Below, one piece after another: positions 7,545-16,555 of a stretch of DNA of 64,000 nucleotides. A program made the translations under genes and the position numbers. The DNA comes from Croceicoccus pelagius (lineage in GTDB: Bacteria > Pseudomonadota > Alphaproteobacteria > Sphingomonadales > Sphingomonadaceae): contig NZ_LYWY01000034.1 of NCBI RefSeq assembly GCF_001661915.1, positions 124,001 through 188,000 of the forward strand, in the 5' to 3' direction. Positions within the stretch are counted from its first letter, which is position 1. The number at the start of each line of letters is the position of its first letter. The notes under the pieces are model-generated. The model was given only the letters and a program-made list of their open reading frames with translations. It did no database searches and had not been told where the DNA came from.

Positions 7545-9026
7545 TCAGGCAGTCCGGGCAACTTCCTTGGGAGCCGTAGCGCGGCTGACGAGGACGATCG
7601 CCAGCCACGACACGATGAAGCCCGGAATGATCTCATACACGCCGGGCCCGCCAGCGAAGCTGGCGTTGAGACCCAGCGCGATCCACGCGATCACGACCAG
7701 CGCGCCGGAAACGAGGCCCGCGACCGCGCCTGTGCCCGTCATCTTGTCCCAAGTCAGCGACAGGACGATCAGCGGACCGAAGGCAGCGCCGAAGCCTGCC
7801 CATGCGTTGGACACGAGGCCGAGCACTTCGCTTTCCGGGTCCGCCGCGATTGCGATGGCCGCAAGCGCGACCAGAAGGACGCAGACACGCGACACGTTCA
7901 CAGTCTCACGCTCCGACGCCTGCTTGCGTAGGAACAGACGGTAGAAATCCTCCGTCAGCGAGGACGATGCGACGAGCAGCTGCGAGCTGATCGTGCTCAT
8001 GATCGCGGCCAGAAGCGCGGCAAGCAGGAAACCGGTAATCAGCGGGTGGAACAGCGTATCGGCCAGAAGGATGAAGATCGTTTCCGGGTCGTCAAGGACG
8101 AGATTGTTGATCTCGACATGGGCGCGGCCAAGGATGCCGACCCCCAGTGCGCCGATCAGCGACACGAACATCCAGCTCATACCGATGTTGCGCGCCGTCT
8201 TCACGCCGCCTTCCTTCACCGCCATGAAGCGCACGATGATGTGCGGCTGGCCGAAATAACCCAGCCCCCAGGTCACTGCAGACAGGAAGCCTACGACCGT
8301 CAGGCCGGAGAACAGCGAGAGGAATTCGGGATCGACCTGGCGGACGGCCTCGGCAACGGTGGCGCTGCCGCCGTCGCTGGTGAGCACCACGATCGGCATG
8401 AGGACGAGCGCGACAACCATGATGCAGCCCTGCACGAAGTCGGTCAGCGACACGGCAAGGAACCCGCCGACCATCGTATAGGCCAGCACGACACCGGCTG
8501 TGAGCCAGATGCCGGTCATGTAATCGCTCATGCCGGTGTCGCCAAACAGGCCCGCAAAGCTCGATACGAACAGCTTGCCGCCGCCAACGAGGCCCGCCGC
8601 GGTATAGACCGTGAAGAACAACACGATAATGATGGCGGAAACGACCCGCAGCGCGATGGCGCGGTCGGGAAAGCGATTGGCGAGGAATTCGGGGATCGTC
8701 AGCGCATTGCCGTATTCGACCGTTTGCTGGCGAAGGCGCGGTGCGACGATGATCCAGTTCGCCAGCGCGCCGACGAACAGGCCGATGCCGATCCATGCCT
8801 CGACAAGGCCGCTGGCGTAAAGCGCGCCGGGCAGGCCCAGCAGCAGCCAGCCCGACATGTCGGACGCCCCCGCGGACAGCGCCGCGACGGCAGGAGGCAG
8901 GTTGCGCCCGCCCAGCAGATAGCCTTCCGAACTGTCGGTCGACTTCTTCCAGGCGAACAGTCCGATGCCCAGCATAAGCACGAAATAGAGGGTGAGGGAG
9001 ATGAGTGTTCCTGTAGCCATGCGCAT
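7545..9026 (-). CDS. putP: Sodium/proline symporter PutP (SSS family)
   Basis: 493 residues counted from ATG 9026 (a second ATG at 9020 is equally possible). About 13 hydrophobic segments and typical SSS motifs are present: GYLLGGRNLPPAVAALSAGA, SDMSGWLLLGLPGALY, GLGYFGQPHIIVRFMA and AAIMSTISSQLLVASSSLTED. The GQPHIIVRFMA stretch and overall length match PutP, which imports proline with Na+. No putA is nearby. Related SSS members for other amino acids are less likely. Its upstream region is shared with the divergent secreted gene at 9384. Confidence 0.9.
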   Translation of the reverse strand: MRMATGTLISLTLYFVLMLGIGLFAWKKSTDSSEGYLLGGRNLPPAVAALSAGASDMSGWLLLGLPGALYASGLVEAWIGIGLFVGALANWIIVAPRLRQQTVEYGNALTIPEFLANRFPDRAIALRVVSAIIIVLFFTVYTAAGLVGGGKLFVSSFAGLFGDTGMSDYMTGIWLTAGVVLAYTMVGGFLAVSLTDFVQGCIMVVALVLMPIVVLTSDGGSATVAEAVRQVDPEFLSLFSGLTVVGFLSAVTWGLGYFGQPHIIVRFMAVKEGGVKTARNIGMSWMFVSLIGALGVGILGRAHVEINNLVLDDPETIFILLADTLFHPLITGFLLAALLAAIMSTISSQLLVASSSLTEDFYRLFLRKQASERETVNVSRVCVLLVALAAIAIAADPESEVLGLVSNAWAGFGAAFGPLIVLSLTWDKMTGTGAVAGLVSGALVVIAWIALGLNASFAGGPGVYEIIPGFIVSWLAIVLVSRATAPKEVARTA

Positions 9027-9383
9027 CGAGGTAATAGACCGAGTCGCATTTGGCCACCACCAGCGGTACGAAAGTACGAAAGCTGCAAGAGCCACGCATA
9101 CGGCTTGGCGATGCTGACACTCGTGTCTACACGGGCGCAACAATATCGCCTGCCAACTTTCAGACCGATCAAAGAAGCGACATTTGCAATCTGAAAATCG
9201 CAACTAAATATAGTTGGCTAAGTAACCTTTGACTCCCGCCACTTTCACGCAGACTGTCCGCCTCTGAAGTTGGGGGGAATTAGCCAACTTCTGGCCGACC
9301 ACTCGTCCAATTGTGAAAACAACAAGGGTCGTAGCGCAAATCAACTGGCCCGTTGGCCGGCCATCCACAGAAAGGATGGTCCG
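9027..9383. promoter_or_regulatory. Divergent intergenic region putP / TonB-like gene with repeated AGTTGG half-sites
   Basis: 357 bases without a gene. AGTTGGCTAA (9212-9221) is exactly reverse-complemented by TTAGCCAACT (9280-9289), and GAAGTTGG (9266-9273) is reverse-complemented by CCAACTTC (9284-9291), so three copies of the same half-site cluster within 80 bases. The stretch around 9180-9235 is AT-rich. This looks like a control region, but no promoter can be assigned firmly and no ORF here is convincing. Confidence 0.45.
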
Positions 9384-9887
9384 ATGAAGTACGTCACGAA
9401 AACAACCGCATGCATCATGGCAGTCGCCATGCTGACCTGGTCTCCACCCTCCCTTGCCGGGGACGAAGAGATCATCGTAGAAGCACAACCGGAAATGGCG
9501 ATCTGGGTCGACAAGGTCTCCGACGACCTGTCCTCGACCTTCGAACGCACGCGCCTGCCGTCGCTGAACGCGATACCCAGCGACTATGCGCAAGTGCAGT
9601 TCACTTGCGACGAGAACGGCAAGCCGACCGATATCGCGCTTGTCCGCAAGTCGCGCAGTGCATGGATCGACCGCGCGGCGCTGCGTTCGGTGCGCTCGAT
9701 CAAGACCATGTACCCGCTGCCCGCCAGTGTCCGCAAAGGTCAGCGATATCAGGCCGATTTCATCTTTGCGGAGAACGAGCGCGCCTATGACCGGGTTGCC
9801 GATGCCGTCCACGAAAGCCACGTGCGGCGCCTTGCCGCTGGCGATCGCACGGTCATCGCGCTGGCCGTCACGCGCCCGGCCGGATAG
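9384..9887 (+). CDS. Secreted protein with TonB C-terminal-like domain
   Basis: 167 residues from ATG 9384 (AAAGGA upstream). A Sec signal peptide MKYVTKTTACIMAVAMLTW ending near PPSLA leads into a single domain with the TonB-C pattern: YAQVQFTCDENGKPTDIALV, SAWIDRAALRSVRSIKTMYP and QRYQADFIF. Real TonB has an uncleaved membrane anchor and a long Pro-rich linker; both are missing, so this is a free periplasmic domain and probably not an energy transducer. Terminator at 9915-9938. Confidence 0.75.
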   Translation: MKYVTKTTACIMAVAMLTWSPPSLAGDEEIIVEAQPEMAIWVDKVSDDLSSTFERTRLPSLNAIPSDYAQVQFTCDENGKPTDIALVRKSRSAWIDRAALRSVRSIKTMYPLPASVRKGQRYQADFIFAENERAYDRVADAVHESHVRRLAAGDRTVIALAVTRPAG

Positions 9888-9914
9888 GCCCAGCGCAGAA
9901 TTCACGACCTATCA

Positions 9915-9938
9915 GGGGCGGACGGACACCGCCCCTTT
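9915..9938 (+). terminator. Intrinsic terminator after the TonB-like gene
   Basis: GGGGCGG (9915-9921) pairs with CCGCCCC (9929-9935) across a 7-base loop, followed by TTTCTCTT. Confidence 0.8.
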
Positions 9939-10040
9939 CTCTTGCATTTCTGGCAGTAAGGACAGCTTTACCTGCGCTGCTCTTGCCGTCCATGCCTGTC
10001 GCCAAGACGACCACTAGTGAATTGTCTGGGAGATAACGGG

Positions 10041-11990
10041 ATGGGTATTGGGCTTGCGAGGCACAAGCTTCGCATAAGCGCTCTGGGCATTGGCTCGGCC
10101 GCGCTTGTTTCGGCGATTGCCTTTGGCGGAAGCGGACTGGAAGCCGCGCCCCGCGATCAACAGGGCGTCGCCGCCGACAACTACCGCGATTTGAGCTCGC
10201 TGTCCGCCGAAACGAACGAGCAGGGCGACAAGATCTGGACCGAGACTTGCGCCGCCTGCCACGACACCGGCGTTGCGCGCGCGCCAGGCAAGCTTATCAT
10301 CCAGCAGATGACGCCCGAGGCGATCTACAAGGTGCTGACCACCGGCATCATGGCGCCGATGGCCGCATCGCTCGACGACAGCGAAAAGAAGGTCGTGTCG
10401 GAATACCTCGCAGGTCGCCCGATCGGTGCGGCAACGGCCGCGCCCGTCCCGCAGTGCGAAGGCGCCAAGGCCAGCTTCGATACGGGCGCTCCGACCAGCT
10501 ACCCCTTCTGGGGCGTGGACGCGGGCAATACGCACTTCGTGCCCGCCGACATGGCCGGGATCGACGCGGCGAACGTCGGCGATCTTGAACTGAAATGGGC
10601 GCTTGCCATTCCCAACGCGACGCGCGTCCGTTCGCAGCCCGCCTTCGCAGGCGGCGCGGTGATCTTTGGCGGGCAGGACAACCAGGTCCGCGCGCTTGAC
10701 GAGGAAACGGGCTGTTTGCGCTGGTCTTTCGAAAGCGATGCCGAAGTGCGCACCGGCATCACGGTGCAGAGCTGGGACAGGGACGACGCGGACGCCAACC
10801 CGCTCGCCTTCTTCGGCGACGTCACCGGCAATGCCTATGCGATCGAGGCCTTCACCGGAAAGCAGGTCTGGAAGATCTCTGCCGACGACCATGCCTCGAC
10901 TACGCTGACCGGCGCGCCGACCTACTATGACGGCACGCTCTACATCCCCGTATCCTCGCTGGAAGAAGGCGCGGCAACCACGCCGGGATATCCATGCTGT
11001 ACGTTCCGTGGCTCACTGCTCGCGGTTGACGCCGCGACGGGTGAGGAGAAGTGGCGCACCTACCTGATCGAGGAACCCAAGGAAGGCGCTCCGGGCGTCA
11101 GGGGCAACGAACTCATCGGTCCTTCGGGCGTACCGATCTGGTCGGCCCCGACGATCGATGCCGCGCGTGGCCGCATCTATGTCGCGACTGGCGACAACTA
11201 TACCGGCCCCGCCACCGACATGAGCGACTCTCTGGTCGCTATCGACATGGCGACGGGCAACATCGACTGGCACTTCCAGGCCTTGGAAAACGATGCCTGG
11301 AACGGCTCGTGCGAGGAAGCCGAACAGAGCAACTGCCCCGAGGAAGACGGCCCCGACTACGACTTCGGCGTGAACCCCGTGCTTGCCAAGACCAAGGACG
11401 GCAAGGACATGATCCTGCTGGGCCAGAAGTCGGGCGCGGCATTCGGCGTCGATCCCGACACGGGCAAGATGGTCTGGAAGACGCAGGTGGGCCGCGGTGG
11501 TATCGTGGGCGGTATCCACTTCGGCATGGCCGCGGTCGACGGCGTGCTCTTCGTGCCGGTGTCGGACGTTCCCGACGGCCAGGAATACGAAATGGAGCCG
11601 CGTCCGGGCATGTATGCGCTAGACATCGCGACGGGCGATTATGTCTGGCAGGCCGAGTCGGAAGATGTCTGCGAAGGCCGCTCGCTCTGCTATCCCGGCT
11701 ATTCGGGCGCGATCTCGGCGACGCCCGATCTCGTCTTCGCAGGGTCCAACGACGGCCACGTGCGCGCCTACAACGCGGCGGACGGCAAGGTGCTCTGGGA
11801 CATCGACACGACGGTCGAATATACCGGCGTAAACGGCGAGAAGGGTCACGGCGGATCATTCTCGGGCGGTTCGGCCCCCATGCCACACAAGGGCATGCTG
11901 TTCATCACCTCGGGCTACGGTTTCTCGGGCAAGATGCCGGGCAACATGTTCCTCGCCTACGGCGTCAAGGAAGACGCCGGCAAGGAATGA
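10041..11990 (+). CDS. PQQ-dependent quinohemoprotein dehydrogenase, polyvinyl-alcohol-dehydrogenase-like
   Basis: 649 residues from ATG 10041, behind GGGAG; a start at 10017 is less likely. A signal peptide is followed by a cytochrome c domain with heme motif CAACH near residue 70 and an axial methionine candidate in GIMAPMAASL. From about residue 130 a PQQ-type beta-propeller follows, with repeated blades such as GQDNQVRALDEETGCLRW, GSLLAVDAATGEEKW and GHVRAYNAADGKVLW. An N-terminal cytochrome fused to the propeller is the arrangement of sphingomonad PVA dehydrogenases, which oxidise secondary alcohols of polymers in the periplasm. The adjacent-cysteine pair seen here (YPCCTF) is also typical of PQQ enzymes. 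The native substrate is not proven. Its last 4 bases overlap the next SDR. Confidence 0.82.
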   Translation: MGIGLARHKLRISALGIGSAALVSAIAFGGSGLEAAPRDQQGVAADNYRDLSSLSAETNEQGDKIWTETCAACHDTGVARAPGKLIIQQMTPEAIYKVLTTGIMAPMAASLDDSEKKVVSEYLAGRPIGAATAAPVPQCEGAKASFDTGAPTSYPFWGVDAGNTHFVPADMAGIDAANVGDLELKWALAIPNATRVRSQPAFAGGAVIFGGQDNQVRALDEETGCLRWSFESDAEVRTGITVQSWDRDDADANPLAFFGDVTGNAYAIEAFTGKQVWKISADDHASTTLTGAPTYYDGTLYIPVSSLEEGAATTPGYPCCTFRGSLLAVDAATGEEKWRTYLIEEPKEGAPGVRGNELIGPSGVPIWSAPTIDAARGRIYVATGDNYTGPATDMSDSLVAIDMATGNIDWHFQALENDAWNGSCEEAEQSNCPEEDGPDYDFGVNPVLAKTKDGKDMILLGQKSGAAFGVDPDTGKMVWKTQVGRGGIVGGIHFGMAAVDGVLFVPVSDVPDGQEYEMEPRPGMYALDIATGDYVWQAESEDVCEGRSLCYPGYSGAISATPDLVFAGSNDGHVRAYNAADGKVLWDIDTTVEYTGVNGEKGHGGSFSGGSAPMPHKGMLFITSGYGFSGKMPGNMFLAYGVKEDAGKE

Positions 11991-12745
11991 GCGGTCGTAT
12001 AGAAGGGAAGGTCGCGCTGGTCACTGGCGCGGCCTCCGGCCTTGGCGATGCCATCGTCAGGCGCTTCGTCGCCGAAGGTGCGAACGTAGTCGCAGCCGAC
12101 ATCGACGAGGAAGCTGGCCGCGCGCTCGCAGAGGACCTGGGCAATGCGGCCAGCTTCCTCTCGCTCGACGTAACGAAGGAAGATCGCTGGGTTAATGCCT
12201 TTGCCGCGATGGAAGTCGTTCACGGGCGCTGCGACGTGCTGGTGAACTGCGCGGGCATCACCACGATCGGCAATGTCGAGAGTTGTTCGCTGGAGGCGTT
12301 CAAGCACGAACTGGACGTCGATCTTGCGGGCGTATTCCTCGGCTGCAAGCATGTCGTCCCGCTGATGAAGAAACATGGCGGATCGGTCATCAACATCGCC
12401 TCTATGGCGAGCATGAAGGCTGCAGACTACCTCGTCGCCTATAACGCGGCGAAGGCGGGCGTGACGCACATGACGAAGTCGATCGCCCTGCATTACGCGC
12501 ATTCGGGATACCAGATGCGCTGCAACTCGGTGCATCCGGGCGTCATCCGCACGCCGATCCTCGACAAGGTTCTGGAACAGTCGGACGATCCCGACAAGCT
12601 CTATGCCCAATGGGTAGCGAGCCATCCGATCGGCCGGATCGGCCGCCCGGACGAAGTCGCTGCGTTGTGCCTTTACCTCGCCAGCGACGAAAGCTCGTTC
12701 GCCACTGGCGCGGAATTCGTCCTCGACGGCGGTTCCTCGCTCTAG
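11987..12745 (+). CDS. SDR family oxidoreductase coupled to the PQQ dehydrogenase
   Basis: 252 residues. The ATG at 11987 overlaps the stop of the PQQ dehydrogenase as ATGA, implying translational coupling, with AAGGA just upstream. SDR landmarks: TGAASGLG, an aspartate after strand 2 (VVAADID, suggesting NAD+), NCAGITTIG, SMASMKAADYLVAYNAAKAG with catalytic YxxxK, and SFATGAEFVLDGG. It probably handles the alcohol or ketone made by the periplasmic enzyme, which is inference. Its stop overlaps that of the convergent BCCT gene on CTAG (12742-12745). Confidence 0.88.
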   Translation: MSGRIEGKVALVTGAASGLGDAIVRRFVAEGANVVAADIDEEAGRALAEDLGNAASFLSLDVTKEDRWVNAFAAMEVVHGRCDVLVNCAGITTIGNVESCSLEAFKHELDVDLAGVFLGCKHVVPLMKKHGGSVINIASMASMKAADYLVAYNAAKAGVTHMTKSIALHYAHSGYQMRCNSVHPGVIRTPILDKVLEQSDDPDKLYAQWVASHPIGRIGRPDEVAALCLYLASDESSFATGAEFVLDGGSSL

Positions 12746-14283
12746 TCCAGGGGCGGGATCTCGCGGCGGACCATCCGTAGCAGACCCGCCACCATCGCCA
12801 GAAGCACGAGCGCGAAGGGCATGCCCGTCACGATGGCGGCGGTCTGCAGTGCATCGGTTCCGCCCGACCAAATCAGCGCACCAGCGAGCAAGCCGATGGC
12901 GATGGCCCACGTCACGCGCGGCACGAAGCCTGCGTGCTGTTGCCCGCCCGATGCGATCATCGCGGTGACGAGCGCGCCCGAATCCGCCGACGTCACGAAG
13001 AAGGTCGCGACGATGACGATCGCCATGCCTGACGCTATCTTTGCCAGCGGATAGTGCGACAGGAACGCGAACAGCGCATCGGGCATCGACTGGTTCACCG
13101 CAGCCGACAATCCGCCCGCGCCGAACAGTTCGATGTGCAGCGCGCTGTCACCAAAGATCGTCATCCAGAGGAACGTGAACAACGTTGGCACCAGCAGCAC
13201 CCCACTGACGAATTCGCGGATCGTGCGGCCATAGGAAATGCGCGCGATGAAAATGCCCACGAAAGGCGACCAGCTGATCCACCATGCATAGTAGAAGATC
13301 GTCCACCCGCTCTGCCAGTCGCCCGGCGTATAGGTTTCGGTCCAGGTCGAAAGGTAGATGAAGCGCTGGAAGTAATATCCGATGTTCTGCACGAACGCGT
13401 CGAGCAGAAAGACCGTCGGCCCGGCGATGAACACGAAGGCGGCAAGCAATACCGCCAGCGACATGTTCATTTCGGAAAGCCTGCGGATGCCCTTGTCGAG
13501 GCCAAGCGCGACCGAAAGCGTTGCCAACCCCGTGATGACCGCGATCAGGATTGCCTGCACCATGCCGCCTTCCGGCAGGCCGACCAGCAGGTTCAGACCC
13601 GCATTGATCTGCGCCGACCCAAAGCCCAGCGATGCGGCAACGCCGCACACGGTGGCGGTAATGGCCAGAACGTCGATGACGTCGACCAGCCAGCCAGGAA
13701 CGCGCGGAAAAGCTTCTTGCAGGAACGAACCGATCGAGAGCGTGAGATTACGGTTATAGGCGATGTAAGCCAGCGACAATCCAATGATCGCGTAGATCGC
13801 CCATGCGTGCAGCCCCCAGTGCAGAAATGTCAGGCCCATCGCATGCTGTGCGTTGCCCGCAAGTCCGCGCGGCAGGGCGGCGTCCGGGTTGGAAAAGGCC
13901 GACATCGGCGGGTTGGAAAAATGCATCACCGGTTCGGCGACGCCGTAAAATAGCAGGCCGATGCCCATCCCCGCACTGAACAGCATCGAGAACCATGTCA
14001 GCATGCCATAATGCGGTTTGGCCCCCTTACCGCCCAGCCGCACATCACCCGTACGTGACACGGCGAGCCAGACTGCTGCTACCAGCAGGATGTTGACCGT
14101 CAGGACAAGAAACCAGCCAAAACTGTGGGTTACATAGGACTGGACCGCGCCAAAGCCCGCGCCAGCAGCCCCGGCGTTCAGCACCGCGAACAGTATCAAA
14201 ACCCCAATAAGCCCGGTCGCGCCGAAAAAGACTGTCGGCTTGAAAGTGTCGGAACTGCCCGATCCGCCCGGTTGACTTGCCAC
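12742..14283 (-). CDS. BCCT family transporter (betaine/choline/carnitine type)
   Basis: 513 residues. I chose the GTG at 14283 because GGGGAG lies 9 bases upstream; an in-frame ATG at 14313 has no such site. Twelve hydrophobic segments and BCCT hallmarks are present: GMGIGLLFYGVAEPVMHFSN, LHWGLHAWAIYAIIG, and the central tryptophan-rich FYYAWWISWSPFVGIFIARI. Family members import quaternary ammonium compounds for osmoprotection or catabolism, driven by Na+ or H+. The substrate here is undetermined; the GMGIGLLFYG segment is close to Na+-coupled betaine carriers. Confidence 0.88.
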   Translation of the reverse strand: MASQPGGSGSSDTFKPTVFFGATGLIGVLILFAVLNAGAAGAGFGAVQSYVTHSFGWFLVLTVNILLVAAVWLAVSRTGDVRLGGKGAKPHYGMLTWFSMLFSAGMGIGLLFYGVAEPVMHFSNPPMSAFSNPDAALPRGLAGNAQHAMGLTFLHWGLHAWAIYAIIGLSLAYIAYNRNLTLSIGSFLQEAFPRVPGWLVDVIDVLAITATVCGVAASLGFGSAQINAGLNLLVGLPEGGMVQAILIAVITGLATLSVALGLDKGIRRLSEMNMSLAVLLAAFVFIAGPTVFLLDAFVQNIGYYFQRFIYLSTWTETYTPGDWQSGWTIFYYAWWISWSPFVGIFIARISYGRTIREFVSGVLLVPTLFTFLWMTIFGDSALHIELFGAGGLSAAVNQSMPDALFAFLSHYPLAKIASGMAIVIVATFFVTSADSGALVTAMIASGGQQHAGFVPRVTWAIAIGLLAGALIWSGGTDALQTAAIVTGMPFALVLLAMVAGLLRMVRREIPPLD

Positions 14284-14601
14284 TAGGCAATGCTCCCCAA
14301 AGTGAAAATCCAATATTTACTTACAATGTCTATAAAATAGAATTGACACATCGCACAAACCGAAAGCGATATGTAAGTAAAAATACCGCTTCCGTGCAGA
14401 ACTATCCGGCACCCGCAACCATCGTCCACCGAATATGGCCCGTGTTGTGTTTATGCAACGCCAACATGTTTATTGTCCGGGTTTGTTCCCATGCCAATCA
14501 CAAGGGTTTGAGAGCGTATCTAGACGGCTCGCAAGGGCAAACGTCCTCCGCCTTCATCGTAAGGCATACTCTGCATTTCAAACAGGGACCAGCAGGGGAA
14601 T
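14284..14601. promoter_or_regulatory. BCCT upstream region with a 10-bp inverted repeat flanking the likely promoter
   Basis: 318 bases without an intact gene. TTTACTTACA (14316-14325) is exactly reverse-complemented by TGTAAGTAAA (14372-14381), 46 bases apart, in the most AT-rich part of the interval. The minus strand between them contains TATTTTATAG, a plausible -10 region for the BCCT gene. The remainder (about 14400-14600) shows nothing I can name. Confidence 0.45.
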
Positions 14602-14820
14602 GTGGAGCGCGAGGACGTGCTCGACGATCTGGCAGGCCAGGTGCGCCGAATGCGCGACTATCTCGGCTTGCCGTTCGAGGATGCCTGCCTCGACTTCCAC
14701 CGCACCGATCGCGCCGTTCTCACGGCCAGTTCCGAACAGATCCGCCGCCCGATCAACCGCAGCGGACAGGACGCACGGAAGCCGTTCGAACCTTGGCGGG
14801 ACGAATTGAAGGACGCGCTA
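14602..14820 (+). pseudogene. C-terminal relic of a (TPR-)sulfotransferase
   Basis: From GTG 14602 the frame encodes VLDDLAGQVRRMRDYLGLPF, then DACLDFHRTDRAVLTASSEQ and IRRPINRSG ending near EPWRDELKDAL. This is the C-terminal stretch of sulfotransferase-like proteins, in which a TxRxVxTASxxQVRxPI segment contacts PAPS. The P-loop and the rest of the domain are absent upstream, and past about 14820 the frame runs into the antisense of the MFS gene without family similarity. It is read as a decayed fragment. The source gene is not the sulfotransferase at 22825, which lacks this motif. Confidence 0.7.
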
Positions 14821-16065
14821 AAGGGCATCGTCCGAACTTTGCGAAGCGGGCTCGAGCGCGGCTGCCGCGGGCGTCGTGCGGGGCAGGATCTGATAAGGCT
14901 GCTGGTCTTCCTCGGCGACGGCATCGGTCCGGTACATCCGCCACATGGCAAAGCCTAGGCCGCCAAGACCCAGCGCAGCCATGAACAGGAACAGGCCCCT
15001 GGCTCCGAAAGCCGCCATCGCCGCCGACCCCAACAGCGGACCGCCGGCCGCTCCGCCCGAATAGAGGAGGATCAGCACGCTGCTGGCGCTCAACTGTTCG
15101 GACGCGGTAAGGCGGTCGTTCGCATGGGCGACGCACAGCGGGTAGAGCGAAAAGACGAAACCACCGAAAAGCGCGCCCATGCCGAAGATCACAAGATGGT
15201 CGGTCAGCAGGGCGAGCACGAGGGACGTCACCCCGATGCTAGCCAGGACCAAGACAATGACAAGGCGGCGGTCCATCCGGTCCGACAGGTGGCCCAACGG
15301 CCATTGCAGAGCGACACCGCCCGCAATCACGACCGAAACGAACAGCGCGACATCCGACAGGGCAAATCCCTGGCGGCGCGCATAAAGCGCGCCAAGCCCG
15401 TAGAAGGCCCCCATCATAACCCCCGTCAACGCCGTTCCCGCCGTGCCGAGAGGCGATGTACGATATAGCGCGCGCAACGAAAGATGTTCGCCATCGTCCG
15501 GCAAAGGCGGGCTGTCGATCTTCGTGAGGAGCACCGGCACGGTAGACAGCGAAACGAGGATGGAGGAGACGACGAAAGGCAACATTACACCAGTGTCCAG
15601 CCCCAACAGGAACTGCCCTACCGCCTGCCCCGAATAGAGGGCGATCATGTAAGCGGCGAGGATTGTACCGCGGCTTTGCGCGTCGGCCCGATGATTCAGC
15701 CAGCTTTCGAGACAGATGAACACGCCTGCGACACACATGCCGTCCGTCAGGCGCAGCAAGCTCCACAAAAAGGCGTTCTGATACAGCGAATAGAACAGCG
15801 TGCTGGACGACAGCACCGTGACGACGGTTGCGAAAGTGCGGATATGGCCGACCTGCCTGACCACGCCCGTCAGCGTGAGCGACCCTACGACGAGACCAAA
15901 GAAATAGGCACTGGCCATGAAGCCGACGACCGGCGCGGAGGCCCCTGCGCCCTCCATCCGCATGGCAAGCAGCGTGGGCATGAAGCCGTTGCCCGCCATA
16001 AGCACGAATACGGCGAGAAGAAGCCCTCTGATGGCAAAGACACGATCGATCATCGGGCGGCCCAT
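14818..16065 (-). CDS. MFS transporter, YcaD-like
   Basis: 415 residues from ATG 16065, preceded by GGGGGA at 9-base spacing; the GTG at 16086 is less likely. About 12 membrane segments. The segments GFMASAYFFGLVVGSL, RLTDGMCVAGVFICLESWLN and GQAVGQFLLG match the YcaD/UhpC-like branch of the major facilitator superfamily, whose substrates are unknown. A conserved intermembrane motif LGHLSDRMDRR is present between helices 8 and 9. The C-terminal ~35 residues are a soluble tail. Confidence 0.82.
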   Translation of the reverse strand: MGRPMIDRVFAIRGLLLAVFVLMAGNGFMPTLLAMRMEGAGASAPVVGFMASAYFFGLVVGSLTLTGVVRQVGHIRTFATVVTVLSSSTLFYSLYQNAFLWSLLRLTDGMCVAGVFICLESWLNHRADAQSRGTILAAYMIALYSGQAVGQFLLGLDTGVMLPFVVSSILVSLSTVPVLLTKIDSPPLPDDGEHLSLRALYRTSPLGTAGTALTGVMMGAFYGLGALYARRQGFALSDVALFVSVVIAGGVALQWPLGHLSDRMDRRLVIVLVLASIGVTSLVLALLTDHLVIFGMGALFGGFVFSLYPLCVAHANDRLTASEQLSASSVLILLYSGGAAGGPLLGSAAMAAFGARGLFLFMAALGLGGLGFAMWRMYRTDAVAEEDQQPYQILPRTTPAAAALEPASQSSDDAL

Positions 16066-16128
16066 ATGTGTCCATCCCCCGTGCACGCAACCCTTGTCCC
16101 ACGCTGTCCGGCTAAAGTGCCAAACGGT

Positions 16129-16521
16129 CTATCGAACCTGGTCTTCCAGCGCATGCATGTCGTCGTCCGACAGGCCGAAATGGTGCCCGATCTCGTGCAC
16201 CACGACATGGGTGACAAGCGCTTCCAGAGTTACCCCCGTCTCGCACCATTCGGCCAAAAGCGGCTGGCGGTATAGCGTAACTTGCGGCGGCATCGATCCG
16301 GAATGCCAGACCGATTGTTCGGTCAGGGGGTTGCCGTGATAGAGCCCCGAAAGGTCCCACTCGCTCTCCATCCCCAGGGCATTTAACGTTTCGCGGTCGG
16401 CGAACTCCTCCACGCGGATCACGATGTCGCCAAGATGCTGCGCGAACGGATCGGGCAGCCGGTTCAGCGCCGCGACCGCGAGCCGCTCGAACATAACGGC
16501 ATCGGGCGCGTGGCCCGCCAT
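16129..16521 (-). CDS. Zincin-like metallopeptidase (DUF1025 family)
   Basis: 130 residues, the normal size for this family of minimal zinc proteins. The HExxH motif is H109-E-I-G-H113 followed by HFGLSDDDM, giving the extended HExxHHFGxxD pattern in which the aspartate is the third ligand candidate. The family structure is known to resemble zincins, but the physiological substrate is not established. It starts 35 bases downstream of lysS on the same strand, so the two may be co-transcribed. Confidence 0.86.
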   Translation of the reverse strand: MAGHAPDAVMFERLAVAALNRLPDPFAQHLGDIVIRVEEFADRETLNALGMESEWDLSGLYHGNPLTEQSVWHSGSMPPQVTLYRQPLLAEWCETGVTLEALVTHVVVHEIGHHFGLSDDDMHALEDQVR

Positions 16522-16555
16522 CAGGACAGCAATCCTGCGCTGATGGCGGCGGCAA

